A stretch of 53,951 bases of DNA from an uncultured Lachnospiraceae bacterium (lineage in GTDB: Bacteria > Bacillota > Clostridia > Lachnospirales > Lachnospiraceae): the NCBI GenBank assembly GCA_944380315.1, contig CALWHG010000010.1:1-53951 (forward strand), given 5' to 3'. The position numbers were made by a program, and so were the translations under genes. How positions within the stretch are numbered: position 1 is the first letter of the stretch; each line of letters begins with the position of its first letter. Below the pieces are notes generated by a model. It was given only the letters and a program-made list of their open reading frames with translations. It was not told the origin of the DNA and ran no database searches. Of the stretch, positions 8,035-16,185 are shown one piece after another.

Positions 8035-8673
8035 ATGAAGTTTAAGGCGGTCATATTTGACCTTGATGGCGTGATATGCTTTACGGATGAATATCATTAT
8101 CTGGCGTGGAAGCAGGTCGCCGATGAGCTCGGCGCATATTTTGACAGAGACATAAACAACAGGCTGAGAGGCGTCTCCCGTATGGACAGTCTGGACATAA
8201 TCCTTGAGAACTATCATGGGGAGCCCCTGTCAGCGGAGCGAAAGCAGGATATAGCGGAAAGGAAGAATGGCCTTTACCGGGAGTATCTTAAGAAGATGAG
8301 CACTGCTGATCTGTCGGATGAGGTCAGGGATACCCTGATAAGGCTTCGGGAGCTGGGACTTAAGCTGGCCATAGGCTCCTCCAGTAAAAACACGAAGCTC
8401 ATACTCGAGCGAATAGGCCTGTCGGGCTTTTTCGATGCTGTCAGCGACGGCAACAACATCAGCCGTTCAAAGCCGGACCCGGAGGTGTTCCTTAAGGCAG
8501 CAGACATGCTGGGAGAAGCCCCTGCAGACTGTCTGGTGGTCGAGGATGCGGTGAGCGGAGCACAGGCCGGGCATGCGGGCGGCATGCAGGTGGCCTGCCT
8601 CGGGGATGCATCTGAGAAGAAGGCCGGGGACTACAACCTCTCGGCATTTTCACAGCTTTTGGATATCATCTGA
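8035..8673 (+). CDS. Beta-phosphoglucomutase-like HAD hydrolase
   Basis: A 212-residue HAD-superfamily protein. The DxD motif is FDLDGV (Asp9, Asp11). A cap with HYLAWKQVADELG and LRGVSRMDSLDIILE is close to beta-phosphoglucomutases (usual length ~215-220). Motif II is IGSSSKN, motif III is around KPDPEVFLKAADMLG, and VVEDAVSGAQAG holds the motif IV acids. It probably interconverts beta-glucose-1-phosphate and glucose-6-phosphate, feeding the isomerase gene downstream. No disaccharide phosphorylase is present nearby to supply beta-G1P, so another sugar phosphate is possible. Its stop codon lies within repeat copy B. Confidence 0.8.
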   Translation: MKFKAVIFDLDGVICFTDEYHYLAWKQVADELGAYFDRDINNRLRGVSRMDSLDIILENYHGEPLSAERKQDIAERKNGLYREYLKKMSTADLSDEVRDTLIRLRELGLKLAIGSSSKNTKLILERIGLSGFFDAVSDGNNISRSKPDPEVFLKAADMLGEAPADCLVVEDAVSGAQAGHAGGMQVACLGDASEKKAGDYNLSAFSQLLDII

Positions 8674-8893
8674 ACAAGACCCGGTCATATCCGGTGGGCC
8701 CTTTGCCCCTGCGGGGCGGCAGACACCCACTCGGATATGACCGGGTTCTTTTTTATTGTATCGGCTTTTAAATGGAGTCTTTCGGTAGCTGGATAGCGAT
8801 CTGACATAAGTATATATGAAGCTCCCCGGCTGTGCCCGGCGGGTGTCTGCCGCCTCGCAGAGGCAAAGGGCCCGCGGGTACAGCCGGGGAGCT
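8668..8893 (+). repeat. Paired-hairpin dispersed repeat, copy B
   Basis: Second copy of the element described at 659-893, in the same orientation. Hairpin 1 (8681-8745) is identical over its stem and inner part and is followed by a T-run, so it can terminate the mutase message. Hairpin 2 (8819-8893) has inner part 8841-8873, the reverse complement of 8696-8728. Differences from copy A preserve pairing: T-G becomes C-G in one stem step, C-G becomes G-T in another, and the apical loop is GCA instead of GTAA. The first bases overlap the preceding stop codon. Together with the isomerase promoter it accounts for the 365 nt gap. Confidence 0.85.
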
Positions 8894-8963
8894 TTATGTA
8901 CTTGTGTATAGAACGCATGATCATAGCCTGCAAAATATTTGAGTATATTGTTTCCGGAACTTA

Positions 8964-8972
8964 TGTTATAAT
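8964..8972 (+). promoter_or_regulatory. Extended -10 promoter of glucose-6-phosphate isomerase
   Basis: TGTTATAAT fits the extended -10 pattern TGnTATAAT. No good -35 box sits at 17 bp, which extended -10 promoters tolerate. Confidence 0.5.
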
Positions 8973-9038
8973 GTCTCTGAATCGTGAAGATATAAACAAG
9001 GCGTCCGTCGGCGCCGCATCACATCAGGAGGTATTGAG

Positions 9039-10388
9039 ATGTCTCAGATGCTGAGCCTTGATTATTCCAAGGCATTTAAGTTCATTTCAAAGGAAGAGAT
9101 CGACAATTTTGAAAAGATCACTGAGGCTGCCCGCAGGGAGCTCGTAGAGGGCACCGGAGCAGGCAGTGATTATATCGGATGGGTGGATCTTCCCGTCAAC
9201 TATGACAAGGAGGAGTACGCCCGCATAAAGAAGGCTGCTGCCAAGATCCAGTCTGATTCAGAGGTGCTGGTGGTAGTAGGTATCGGAGGCTCCTATCTGG
9301 GAGCCAGAGCTGCCATAGAGTTCCTGACAAACAGCTTTTACAATGTGCTCGACAAGGGACAGCGTAAGTTCCCTCAGGTGTTTTTTGCAGGCAATTCCAT
9401 AAGCTCCAAGTATCTGACAGACCTTCTTGAGGTCATAGGAGACAGGGACTTTTCTGTCAACATCATCTCCAAGTCAGGCACCACCACTGAGCCCGCCATA
9501 GCCTTCAGGGTGCTCAAGGAGAAGCTGGAGGAGAAGTACGGCAAGAAGGAGGCTGCCTCCCGTATATATGCCACCACTGACAAGGCCAGAGGAGCACTCA
9601 AGAGCCTTGCAGATGAGGAGGGCTACGAGGAGTTCGTGGTACCTGACGAGGTCGGCGGACGTTATTCAGTGCTTACTGCCGTAGGACTTCTGCCCATAGC
9701 AGTAGCCGGAGTGGACATAGATCAGCTCATGCTGGGTGCTCAGGACATGCGTACAGCCTGCCTTGAGAAGCCCTATAAGGACAATGATGCCATGCTCTAT
9801 GCTGCCATCCGCAACATGCTCCATCGCAAGGGCAAGATGGTGGAGATACTTGCCAACTATGAGCCCTCCTTCCATTATGTGGGAGAGTGGTGGAAGCAGC
9901 TCTACGGAGAGTCCGAGGGCAAGGACCGCAGAGGCATTTTCCCTGCTGCAGTAGACCTTACCACTGACCTGCACTCCATGGGACAGTTCATCCAGGACGG
10001 CTCACGCATACTCATGGAGACCGTGGTCGACATAAATGAGAGCCCTGCAGAGGTAGTCCTCAAGAAGGAGGAGAAGGATACCGACGGCATGAATTATCTT
10101 GCCGGCAGGACCGTGGACTTTGTCAACAAGTCAGCCATGAACGGCACCCTCATCGCCCATACAGATGGCGATGTGCCCTGCATGAAGATAAACATGCCCC
10201 TTCAGGATGCCCGCAGCCTTGGCCAGCTCTTCTATTTCTTTGAGTTTGCCTGCGGAGTGAGCGGATATATCCTCGGAGTCAATCCCTTCAATCAGCCGGG
10301 CGTTGAGAGCTACAAGAGGAACATGTTTGCACTGCTTGGAAAGCCCGGATATGAGGAGCTTTCCGCAGAGCTTGCAAAGAGAGTATGA
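9039..10388 (+). CDS. pgi: Glucose-6-phosphate isomerase
   Basis: A 449-residue cytosolic enzyme interconverting glucose-6-phosphate and fructose-6-phosphate, of the short Firmicutes type (about 450 residues). Visible signatures are [38 protein letters not shown] in the phosphate-binding SIS region, [19 protein letters not shown], and the C-terminal [13 protein letters not shown] with the catalytic Lys region. It starts with ATG behind AGGAGG. It follows repeat copy B, has its own promoter, and is followed 81 nt later by the aldolase, giving a short glycolytic cluster. Confidence 0.97.
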   Translation: MSQMLSLDYSKAFKFISKEEIDNFEKITEAARRELVEGTGAGSDYIGWVDLPVNYDKEEYARIKKAAAKIQSDSEVLVVVGIGGSYLGARAAIEFLTNSFYNVLDKGQRKFPQVFFAGNSISSKYLTDLLEVIGDRDFSVNIISKSGTTTEPAIAFRVLKEKLEEKYGKKEAASRIYATTDKARGALKSLADEEGYEEFVVPDEVGGRYSVLTAVGLLPIAVAGVDIDQLMLGAQDMRTACLEKPYKDNDAMLYAAIRNMLHRKGKMVEILANYEPSFHYVGEWWKQLYGESEGKDRRGIFPAAVDLTTDLHSMGQFIQDGSRILMETVVDINESPAEVVLKKEEKDTDGMNYLAGRTVDFVNKSAMNGTLIAHTDGDVPCMKINMPLQDARSLGQLFYFFEFACGVSGYILGVNPFNQPGVESYKRNMFALLGKPGYEELSAELAKRV

Positions 10389-10394
10389 GCTCAG

Positions 10395-10426
10395 GATGCC
10401 CTGCTGGGCGAAGGCCCCGGGGCGTC
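10395..10426 (+). other. Intergenic hairpin between pgi and aldolase genes
   Basis: GATGCCC (10395-10401) can pair with GGGGCGTC (10419-10426) around an inner GC-rich loop. No T-run follows, so it is either a processing or stability structure or chance in a GC-rich spacer. Confidence 0.3.
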
Positions 10427-10469
10427 TTCAGTGATAAAGTAAATTTATAAGGATCCAGGAGGTATAATT

Positions 10470-11345
10470 ATGGGAAGGTTAGTACCCGCAAAGGAGATGC
10501 TCGATAAGGCGCTTGCAGGAAAGTATGCCATAGGTCATTTCAACATCAACAATCTTGAGTGGACAAAGGCTATCCTTATGGAGGCTCAGGAGCTCAACAC
10601 CGCAGTCATCCTCGGAGTTTCCGAGGGAGCCGGCAAGTATATGTGCGGCTTCAAGACCATCACCAACATGGTGAACGGCATGCTGGATGAGCTGGATATC
10701 ACGGTGCCCGTAGCGCTCCATCTTGATCATGGAAGCTATGAGGGATGTCTGAAGTGCATCGATGCAGGATTTTCATCGATCATGTTCGATGGTTCACATT
10801 TCCCCATCGACGAAAACATCGAGAAGACCAAGGAGCTGGTAAAGCTGGCGCATGGGCATGGTATGTCCATAGAGGCCGAGGTAGGCGCCATCGGCGGAGA
10901 AGAGGACGGAGTAGTAGGCAAGGGCGAGTGCGCAGATCCCGATGAGTGCAAGCGCATAGCCGATCTCGGAGTGGATTTCCTGGCTGCAGGCATAGGCAAC
11001 ATCCACGGAGTATATCCCGAGAACTGGCAGGGACTTTCCTTTGATACCCTGGCTGCCATCAAGGAGAAGATAGGAGATCTTCCTCTGGTGCTTCACGGCG
11101 GTACAGGTATCCCTGAGGACATGGTAAAGAAGGCCATCTCCCTCGGAGTATCAAAGATCAATGTCAACACCGAGTGCCAGCTGGCATTTGCCAAGGCCAC
11201 CAGAGAGTACATCGAGGCAGGCAAGGACCACGAGAAGAAGGGCTTTGATCCCCGTAAGCTCCTCAAGCCCGGCACCGATGCCATCATGGCTACGGTCAAG
11301 GCTAAGTGCGAGATGTTTGGCTGCATAGGAAGTGCTGCAAACTAA
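10470..11345 (+). CDS. fba: Class II fructose-bisphosphate aldolase
   Basis: A 291-residue zinc-dependent aldolase of the Fba/GatY type. Recognisable parts are GHFNINNLEWTKAILMEAQE at the N-terminus, VALHLDHGSYEGC (Asp and zinc-ligand His), SSIMFDGSHFP, IEAEVGAIGGEEDG, LHGGTGIPEDMV with a zinc ligand, and VSKINVNTECQ. Fructose-1,6-bisphosphate is the likely substrate given pgi upstream; tagatose-bisphosphate cannot be excluded from sequence. It starts at ATG behind CCAGGAGG. Codon choice favours ATC for Ile more than most neighbours, consistent with high expression. Confidence 0.93.
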   Translation: MGRLVPAKEMLDKALAGKYAIGHFNINNLEWTKAILMEAQELNTAVILGVSEGAGKYMCGFKTITNMVNGMLDELDITVPVALHLDHGSYEGCLKCIDAGFSSIMFDGSHFPIDENIEKTKELVKLAHGHGMSIEAEVGAIGGEEDGVVGKGECADPDECKRIADLGVDFLAAGIGNIHGVYPENWQGLSFDTLAAIKEKIGDLPLVLHGGTGIPEDMVKKAISLGVSKINVNTECQLAFAKATREYIEAGKDHEKKGFDPRKLLKPGTDAIMATVKAKCEMFGCIGSAAN

Positions 11346-11370
11346 GCCAAAAGCGATATCGATACTTTTA

Positions 11371-11400
11371 AGTGGGCAGGAACAGGCTTCCTGCCCGCTT
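11371..11400 (+). terminator. Hairpin after aldolase gene, weak terminator
   Basis: AGTGGGCAGGA (11371-11381) pairs with TCCTGCCCGCTT (11389-11400) around a 7-nt loop. The downstream tract has only a few T residues, so some read-through into the cupin gene is expected. Confidence 0.55.
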
Positions 11401-11421
11401 GTATATGAAAGGAGTCAGGTC

Positions 11422-11751
11422 ATGAACATAGATTTCAGGAAGATGGAGGCAGAAAAAAAGGAAAACTTCAAGGGAGGAGAAAAGACTCTTGTCATGAAGG
11501 CCTATGATGACGGCCAGAACCGTGTGATGGAGCTCTGCCTGGAGCCCGGAGCAAGCATAGGACTGCATACTCATATAGATGACAGTGAGATAGTATATAT
11601 CCTGAGCGGTACCGGCAGGGCCATATATGATGGGGGCGAGGATAAGCTTGAGCCCGGCGTCTGCCATTACTGCCCTACAGGACATACCCACAGCATCATA
11701 AATGACGGCACGGAGGAGCTCCGCTTCTTTGCCGTGGTGCCGAAGAACTGA
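11422..11751 (+). CDS. Small cupin-domain protein
   Basis: A 109-residue single-domain cupin. Motif 1 is GLHTHIDDSEIVYILSGTG (two His and one Glu metal ligands) and motif 2 is PTGHTHSIIND with the third His. The ATG at 11422 is preferred because AAAGGAG precedes it and an upstream in-frame start at 11332 lies inside the aldolase gene. The position suggests a sugar-related or regulatory role, but small cupins bind many ligands and the function cannot be named. Confidence 0.85.
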   Translation: MNIDFRKMEAEKKENFKGGEKTLVMKAYDDGQNRVMELCLEPGASIGLHTHIDDSEIVYILSGTGRAIYDGGEDKLEPGVCHYCPTGHTHSIINDGTEELRFFAVVPKN

Positions 11752-11788
11752 CAGCTGGCATAGAGCTGACTATGCTGCGATTTATTAA

Positions 11789-11820
11789 AGCCTGCAGACC
11801 TAAGGAGCTGCAGGCTTTTT
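11789..11820 (+). terminator. Intrinsic terminator between convergent cupin and folT genes
   Basis: AGCCTGCAG (11789-11797) pairs with CTGCAGGCT, followed by TTTTT; preceding A residues on the plus strand allow it to work for the minus-strand folT gene as well. Confidence 0.85.
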
Positions 11821-11824
11821 CATG

Positions 11825-12376
11825 TCATCTGAGTGCCGGCTGCTTACGGAGCAGCTTAACCAGGGGTATGGCTACGGTGGCCACGACTATGGCAGTTATG
11901 ATGCCTATGACGAAGCGGTAAGCCATGCCTCCGAAGATGAGGGCGGGAGTATAGTAGTTGAAAAGTATGCTGTCCAGCCAGTTGACCAGAGTGTTGCCTA
12001 TGGTGGTCAGGGTAGCTGCTATGGAGCATACCACATAGAGTATCCATCTGTACTGCTCCGGACGCTTACCCTGCTTTTTCATGGCCAGGGTGAAAAGCCC
12101 TATGCAAAGGCCTCGCAGTGCCGGAGGTATGAGATAAAATACTGTGGTATAGGTTATGCCATAGGTTAGCAGCTGCTTGCAGAACTCGCCTATGAGAGCT
12201 GTGGACACGGCATCCACCGGCCCGAAGAGCAGGGCCATGACCACGGTGGGCAGGGATGCAAAGGATATGCGTACCGTGCCTATATTGACTGCAAGGTACA
12301 TGGACATGGGCACGTACATGGCTGCACACAGTGCTACGCAGCAGATCCTCAGAGTCTTATTTTGTTTTTGTGACAT
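11825..12376 (-). CDS. folT: ECF transporter S component, folate-type (FolT-like)
   Basis: A 183-residue integral membrane protein with about six helices, the substrate-specific subunit of an energy-coupling-factor vitamin importer. IGTVRISFASLPTVVMALLFGP resembles the first conserved helix of FolT-like S components ('lrIgf..lP...ag.lfGP'). The general ECF ATPase/EcfT genes are not in the window, so it would share a module encoded elsewhere. Folate specificity is inferred chiefly from the upstream tetrahydrofolate riboswitch. AAGGAGG lies 8 nt before the ATG at 12376; a TTG codon at 12379 is an alternative start. Confidence 0.87.
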   Translation of the reverse strand: MSQKQNKTLRICCVALCAAMYVPMSMYLAVNIGTVRISFASLPTVVMALLFGPVDAVSTALIGEFCKQLLTYGITYTTVFYLIPPALRGLCIGLFTLAMKKQGKRPEQYRWILYVVCSIAATLTTIGNTLVNWLDSILFNYYTPALIFGGMAYRFVIGIITAIVVATVAIPLVKLLRKQPALR

Positions 12377-12384
12377 CAAAAAAA

Positions 12385-12423
12385 CCTCCTTTCATAACGG
12401 CAGCTATGCCGCATAGAAGGAGG
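12385..12423 (-). promoter_or_regulatory. Anti-Shine-Dalgarno / Shine-Dalgarno hairpin (expression platform)
   Basis: On the minus strand CCTCCTT (12423-12417) is perfectly complementary to the ribosome site AAGGAGG (12391-12385), with a structured loop between. A competing stem GCCGCAT / ATGCGGC forms just upstream. The arrangement points to ligand control of translation initiation rather than transcription termination; there is no terminator T-run. Confidence 0.65.
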
Positions 12424-12455
12424 CCGCATCATCCGATCCGAAACTCCATGAATGC

Positions 12456-12598
12456 GGCAGCGGGATGCGGGATAGATACTGCGCGGCTCTGTCACATGCC
12501 CTGCGATATCATGAGATATCCTATGGCGCTGAGCCCCTTCGTCCGGAAAGCAACTCCCCGTCTTTCCGGCACTTTTACACATATATCCCTACTCTGCC
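12456..12598 (-). promoter_or_regulatory. Tetrahydrofolate (THF) riboswitch aptamer
   Basis: Reading the minus strand, the leader has the conserved blocks of the THF-I aptamer in order: GAGTAG, AAAGTGCC, ACGGGGAGTTG, ACGAAGGG and finally GCATCCCGCT. The closing stem GGCAG (12598-12594) pairs with CTGCC (12460-12456). The order and wording agree with the class known upstream of folT and folate genes in Clostridia. An extra stem is inserted between the ACGAAGGG and GCATCCCGCT blocks. With its platform and promoter it fills the space between folT and the licC-like gene. Confidence 0.85.
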
Positions 12599-12637
12599 AA
12601 GAGCTCACCAGTGGTGAGAAATGATATTGTTGTCGAT

Positions 12638-12666
12638 ATTATAGTCCAAGTCGGGAGGAAATACAA
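12638..12666 (-). promoter_or_regulatory. Promoter of the folT riboswitch transcript
   Basis: On the minus strand a -35 TTGTAT (12666-12661) and a perfect -10 TATAAT (12643-12638) are 17 bp apart. The -35 abuts the stop codon of the upstream licC-like gene. A short hairpin CTCACC-ACT-GGTGAG (12618-12604) lies between the start point and the aptamer. Confidence 0.7.
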
Positions 12667-12668
12667 CA

Positions 12669-14558
12669 TCAAAGAGCTTTTTTACTGTAATCCTTAAAAT
12701 ACCGGTACATCTTGAGGGTGTAATCCGTGAACTGTACCCCCAGGTTTTCCTTATACACTCCCCAGAGGGCCCACAGGAGGCCGCCAAGGGCCATGTAGGC
12801 GTAGACCAGCCTTCGCTCCTCGTCCTCGGGCTCTCTCCCGAGATACCAGGAAAGCAGGCGATCGGCGCCCGCCTGATCCATATAGGAATAGATGGCGCAC
12901 ATGCCTATGTCCATGAGAGGATCGCACATGCCTGCATATTCCCAGTCTATGAGCTTGATCCGGCTCGGATCCCGTTCAGTCTCAGATATGTCTGCACCGG
13001 GAAGGAAGAGGAAGTTGTCCTGTACCGAATCTATGTGGGCCAGCACCTCAGGCCTGTGCTTTGCCCGAAGCCATGCACAGAGCCGATCCTTAGCTTCCCT
13101 TATATCCATATAGTCGGAAAATGGTATGGCTCCGACAGGGCTGCTCTCCAGGCAGAGGCCCTCATACCAGTCTATGCGCTCGGCTATGTCAAAGTGGTGC
13201 TCCACCCGGGCCCCGGAGCTGTGGAGCTCTCTGAGCTTTTCCATGCAGCAGCGCATGTCTGTCTCATTTTTTGAGTCTGCATTTCTGGAGCCCTCATAAT
13301 AATGGGATATCTTGTATCCGGTCTCCTCATCGAGATAGACGAGCTCCTCGGAGATACATAGCGGGGCTATGGCCTCGTAGACAGCCTTTTCCTGGTGCCT
13401 GTTTATGAGCTTTTCCGTGCCCTCGCCCGGTATACGGCAGATATAGTCCCTGCCTCTTACGGAAAAGAGCCAGGAGTTGTTTGTCATGCCGGCCTTCAGC
13501 CGCTTTATGCGTACTATCTCCGATTCGGGGACTGAAAGCACCCGGCTCACAAGCCGCATGGCCTCGGAGCCGGAGTCATTTTGATATTTGGGATCGAAGA
13601 GACGCAGCTCCTCGAGGTTTTCAAATTCATATACCGTATCATTTGGAAGGAGATTTACATACATCTCCACATCCTTCCAGCGGTCGGAGCCCCTGATGTT
13701 GCCAAAGTAAGCAGTGACACGCTTTCGTGCCCGGCCCTCCAGCATCTCCATGAGCACATGCTCCCAGTAGTACTGCTCAGTGCCCGGCATGTCGTGGTAG
13801 TATCTGAGCACCGGCATGAACATGGCTGAAAACTCCCGGGAGAAGTATGCAGGGCCGTACATGTAGTCACAGTCCATGCCCCCGGGATAGGTATCAGTGA
13901 TCCTGCCATGGCCATCGGTCTCCAGCACCCACTCTGAGCAGGAGCCCTCCGCATGCTGGGCGCAGTACCAGGCTGCGGGCTCGTAGCCATGATAGACATT
14001 TTCCCTGATCCAGTTATCGGAATTGAGTATGTAGGTGTTGTGTCCCTCAAATTCGGAGGCGGCAAAAAATACGGTGGATATGGTGTTTCTGGTGGAGTAC
14101 TCGGGATTGTATATGAGCTTCACTCCGTAGAGGTCGGTCAGATATTCAAACTTTTCCTTGAGATAGCCCACCATGATGCTTATGTCAGTGATGCCGGCCT
14201 CATGAAGCTGCTTTATCTGACGCTCTATCATGGGCTCTCCGAAGACCTCAAGGAGACCCTTGGGAGTCTCGTAGGTAAGTGGTACGAAGCGGGAGCCGAA
14301 GCCCGCCGCAAGTATGACTGCCTTCTCGACCTTATAGGGAGCCAGATAGGAGAGCCCCTGCTCTGTCAGCACATAGCCGAGCCTTGCATCATCCGCAAGG
14401 AGCCCCTGCTCACGGCACTGGACTATGAGCTTATTGGCCTTTCCCAAGGATATGCCGGCTTCCTTTGCCAGGTCCCGCTGGGTCAACTTCCCTTTGGAGC
14501 TGCCTGAGCTGTCTGCATTTTCATATATTTTTCTCAATATATATACTTTTCTGTCCAT
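12669..14558 (-). CDS. HTH-nucleotidyltransferase-choline kinase fusion (LicC/LicA-like)
   Basis: A 629-residue three-part protein. Part 1 (about residues 1-75) is a winged HTH with LTQRDLAKEAGISLGKANKL. Part 2 is an NTP transferase with KAVILAAGFGSRFVPLT, TPKGLLEVFGEPMIERQI and LNSDNW, similar to CTP:phosphocholine cytidylyltransferase (LicC). Part 3 is an aminoglycoside/choline kinase fold with HIDSVQDN as the H-x-D-x4-N catalytic loop and IDWEYAGMCDPLMDIG. Together they could make CDP-choline from choline. A start at 14666 adds 36 residues but lies within a few bases of a TATACT -10 box (14685-14680) with no ribosome site. The ATG at 14558 has GAAGG just upstream and is preferred. Confidence 0.82.
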   Translation of the reverse strand: MDRKVYILRKIYENADSSGSSKGKLTQRDLAKEAGISLGKANKLIVQCREQGLLADDARLGYVLTEQGLSYLAPYKVEKAVILAAGFGSRFVPLTYETPKGLLEVFGEPMIERQIKQLHEAGITDISIMVGYLKEKFEYLTDLYGVKLIYNPEYSTRNTISTVFFAASEFEGHNTYILNSDNWIRENVYHGYEPAAWYCAQHAEGSCSEWVLETDGHGRITDTYPGGMDCDYMYGPAYFSREFSAMFMPVLRYYHDMPGTEQYYWEHVLMEMLEGRARKRVTAYFGNIRGSDRWKDVEMYVNLLPNDTVYEFENLEELRLFDPKYQNDSGSEAMRLVSRVLSVPESEIVRIKRLKAGMTNNSWLFSVRGRDYICRIPGEGTEKLINRHQEKAVYEAIAPLCISEELVYLDEETGYKISHYYEGSRNADSKNETDMRCCMEKLRELHSSGARVEHHFDIAERIDWYEGLCLESSPVGAIPFSDYMDIREAKDRLCAWLRAKHRPEVLAHIDSVQDNFLFLPGADISETERDPSRIKLIDWEYAGMCDPLMDIGMCAIYSYMDQAGADRLLSWYLGREPEDEERRLVYAYMALGGLLWALWGVYKENLGVQFTDYTLKMYRYFKDYSKKAL

Positions 14559-14792
14559 GATCCTTCTGTCTGCGGAGTTTAAGTGTAAAACCGATCCTGT
14601 CTTAAACAGGTTTCGCCCTAAACCAATTTCGCCGTAAACTGATTTTACCTTAACCGTTTCCGCCATAGTTATACGCCAAAGTATAGCACGGACAATGTCT
14701 CTTTGCCATAGTTTCTGTTCAAAAATTTGACCTTGACGGGAAATATGAACACGACTTGTAAATAAATATTTATAAAAGCTACGGAAAAAAGA

Positions 14793-14822
14793 TATACATT
14801 ATGCAAGATGTTGTATTATAAT
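14793..14822 (+). promoter_or_regulatory. Promoter of choline-binding repeat protein gene
   Basis: A -35-like TATACA (14793-14798) and a perfect -10 TATAAT (14817-14822) are 18 bp apart. It is divergent from the licC-like gene; the spacer of about 210 nt between the two is AT-rich and holds no other gene. Confidence 0.5.
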
Positions 14823-14877
14823 ATGAAAATAGTGAGATATACCATCATTATCATGTGATCGGGGGACTTTTAAGGTT

Positions 14878-16104
14878 ATGAAAAAAAGGTTCAGAGTCCT
14901 TGCAGCCATATTGGGCCTGTCCACTGCCATGCTCATGACAGTGCCGGCTACAGCTGCCTGGCAGCAGGACGCCAACGGATATTATTATCTTAATGGCAAT
15001 CAGCGCGTCTATTCAAACTGGCTCCGCATGGCAAACAACAGCGGAGGCTATACCTATTATTATATAAATGCCAACGGCTACATGGTCACCGGCTGGCAGA
15101 AGATCAACAACGTATGGTACTATTTCAACGGTGACGGTACCATGGCTACGGGCTGGAAGCAGGTGGACGGACAGTGGTACTATCTGGACACCCAGAGCGG
15201 CCAGATGAAGACCGGTTGGCACAACCAGCAGAACAACGGAGTGACCGAGTACTACTATCTCAAGGAGTCCGGTGCCATGGCAGTGGGCTGGAGACAGATA
15301 GATGGGGCCTGGTACTATTTCCTTGACGACGGCGTATGCGTCATCAATCTCTGGGTACAGGTCGGCGGCAAGTGGTATTTCTGCGGCACGGACGGCAAGA
15401 TGAAGACCGGCTGGCAGCAGATAAACGGCAACTGGTACTACCTGGACAGCTCGGGCGCCATGCAGACCGGCTGGCTCCGCAACAATACTGACAACACCAT
15501 GTACTACTGCGACACCCAGACCGTCACCATGGCCAAGGGCTGGAAGCAGATAGGCGGTACCTGGTATTATTTCAATGATTCCGGAATCATGCAGACCGGC
15601 TGGATCAAGGACAACTCCACCGGAGTATACTATTATCTCCAGTCAAACGGAGCCATGGCCGCCAACACGACTCTCAATATCAACGGTATCAATTACAGCT
15701 TCGATCAGAACGGAGCCTACAGCGGTACGGTAAGCAACACCGGCGGCAGCGTGACGAACACCACATCGCCCTCAGGCAATGTGACGAACAGCAACACACC
15801 TACGGGAGTGACCGGCTCAGGCACTGCGGCCACAGGTCCTTCAGGGGCAGTGGGCAGCAACGGCGGACCTTCTTCCTCACCGGTATATACGGGCGGAAAC
15901 AACGGAGGAGCTCCTTCCTCCAACTATGGTCCCGGCTTTGTAAACAGCGGCAGCATAGCCTCCAACGGCAGCTCCGTCATAACGGCTACATCGCCTACGG
16001 TGAGCAGCAGCGGATCTCAGATCATCACAGGCTCAAATGTGTCAAATGCCTATGATTCCTTTGGAAATCTGATACCCGGACTCACCAGCGGACCTCCGGC
16101 CTGA
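14878..16104 (+). CDS. Secreted choline-binding-repeat protein
   Basis: A 408-residue secreted protein. The signal peptide is about residues 1-26 (MKKRFRVLAAILG..., cut near ATAA). About eleven ~20-residue repeats follow to residue ~280, each with the pattern GW..ING.WYYLD..G.M.TGW, the choline-binding (CW_binding_1) repeat that holds proteins on phosphocholine-decorated wall polymers. The last 120 residues are a low-complexity Ser/Gly/Asn/Thr tail. There is no catalytic domain, so it is an adhesin or structural wall protein. The divergent neighbour encodes choline activation enzymes, which supports a functional link. Confidence 0.87.
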   Translation: MKKRFRVLAAILGLSTAMLMTVPATAAWQQDANGYYYLNGNQRVYSNWLRMANNSGGYTYYYINANGYMVTGWQKINNVWYYFNGDGTMATGWKQVDGQWYYLDTQSGQMKTGWHNQQNNGVTEYYYLKESGAMAVGWRQIDGAWYYFLDDGVCVINLWVQVGGKWYFCGTDGKMKTGWQQINGNWYYLDSSGAMQTGWLRNNTDNTMYYCDTQTVTMAKGWKQIGGTWYYFNDSGIMQTGWIKDNSTGVYYYLQSNGAMAANTTLNINGINYSFDQNGAYSGTVSNTGGSVTNTTSPSGNVTNSNTPTGVTGSGTAATGPSGAVGSNGGPSSSPVYTGGNNGGAPSSNYGPGFVNSGSIASNGSSVITATSPTVSSSGSQIITGSNVSNAYDSFGNLIPGLTSGPPA

Positions 16105-16136
16105 TCCGGAAGCCGGAGCATATCATATTTGATCAA

Positions 16137-16171
16137 AAGGTTGGGATGAGTATATCGTCCCAACCTTTTTA
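16137..16171 (+). terminator. Intrinsic terminator after choline-binding-repeat gene
   Basis: AAGGTTGGGA (from 16137) pairs with TCCCAACCTT followed by TTT; it ends 15 nt before addB. Confidence 0.85.
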
Positions 16172-16185
16172 AGATAAGGAGCGGC

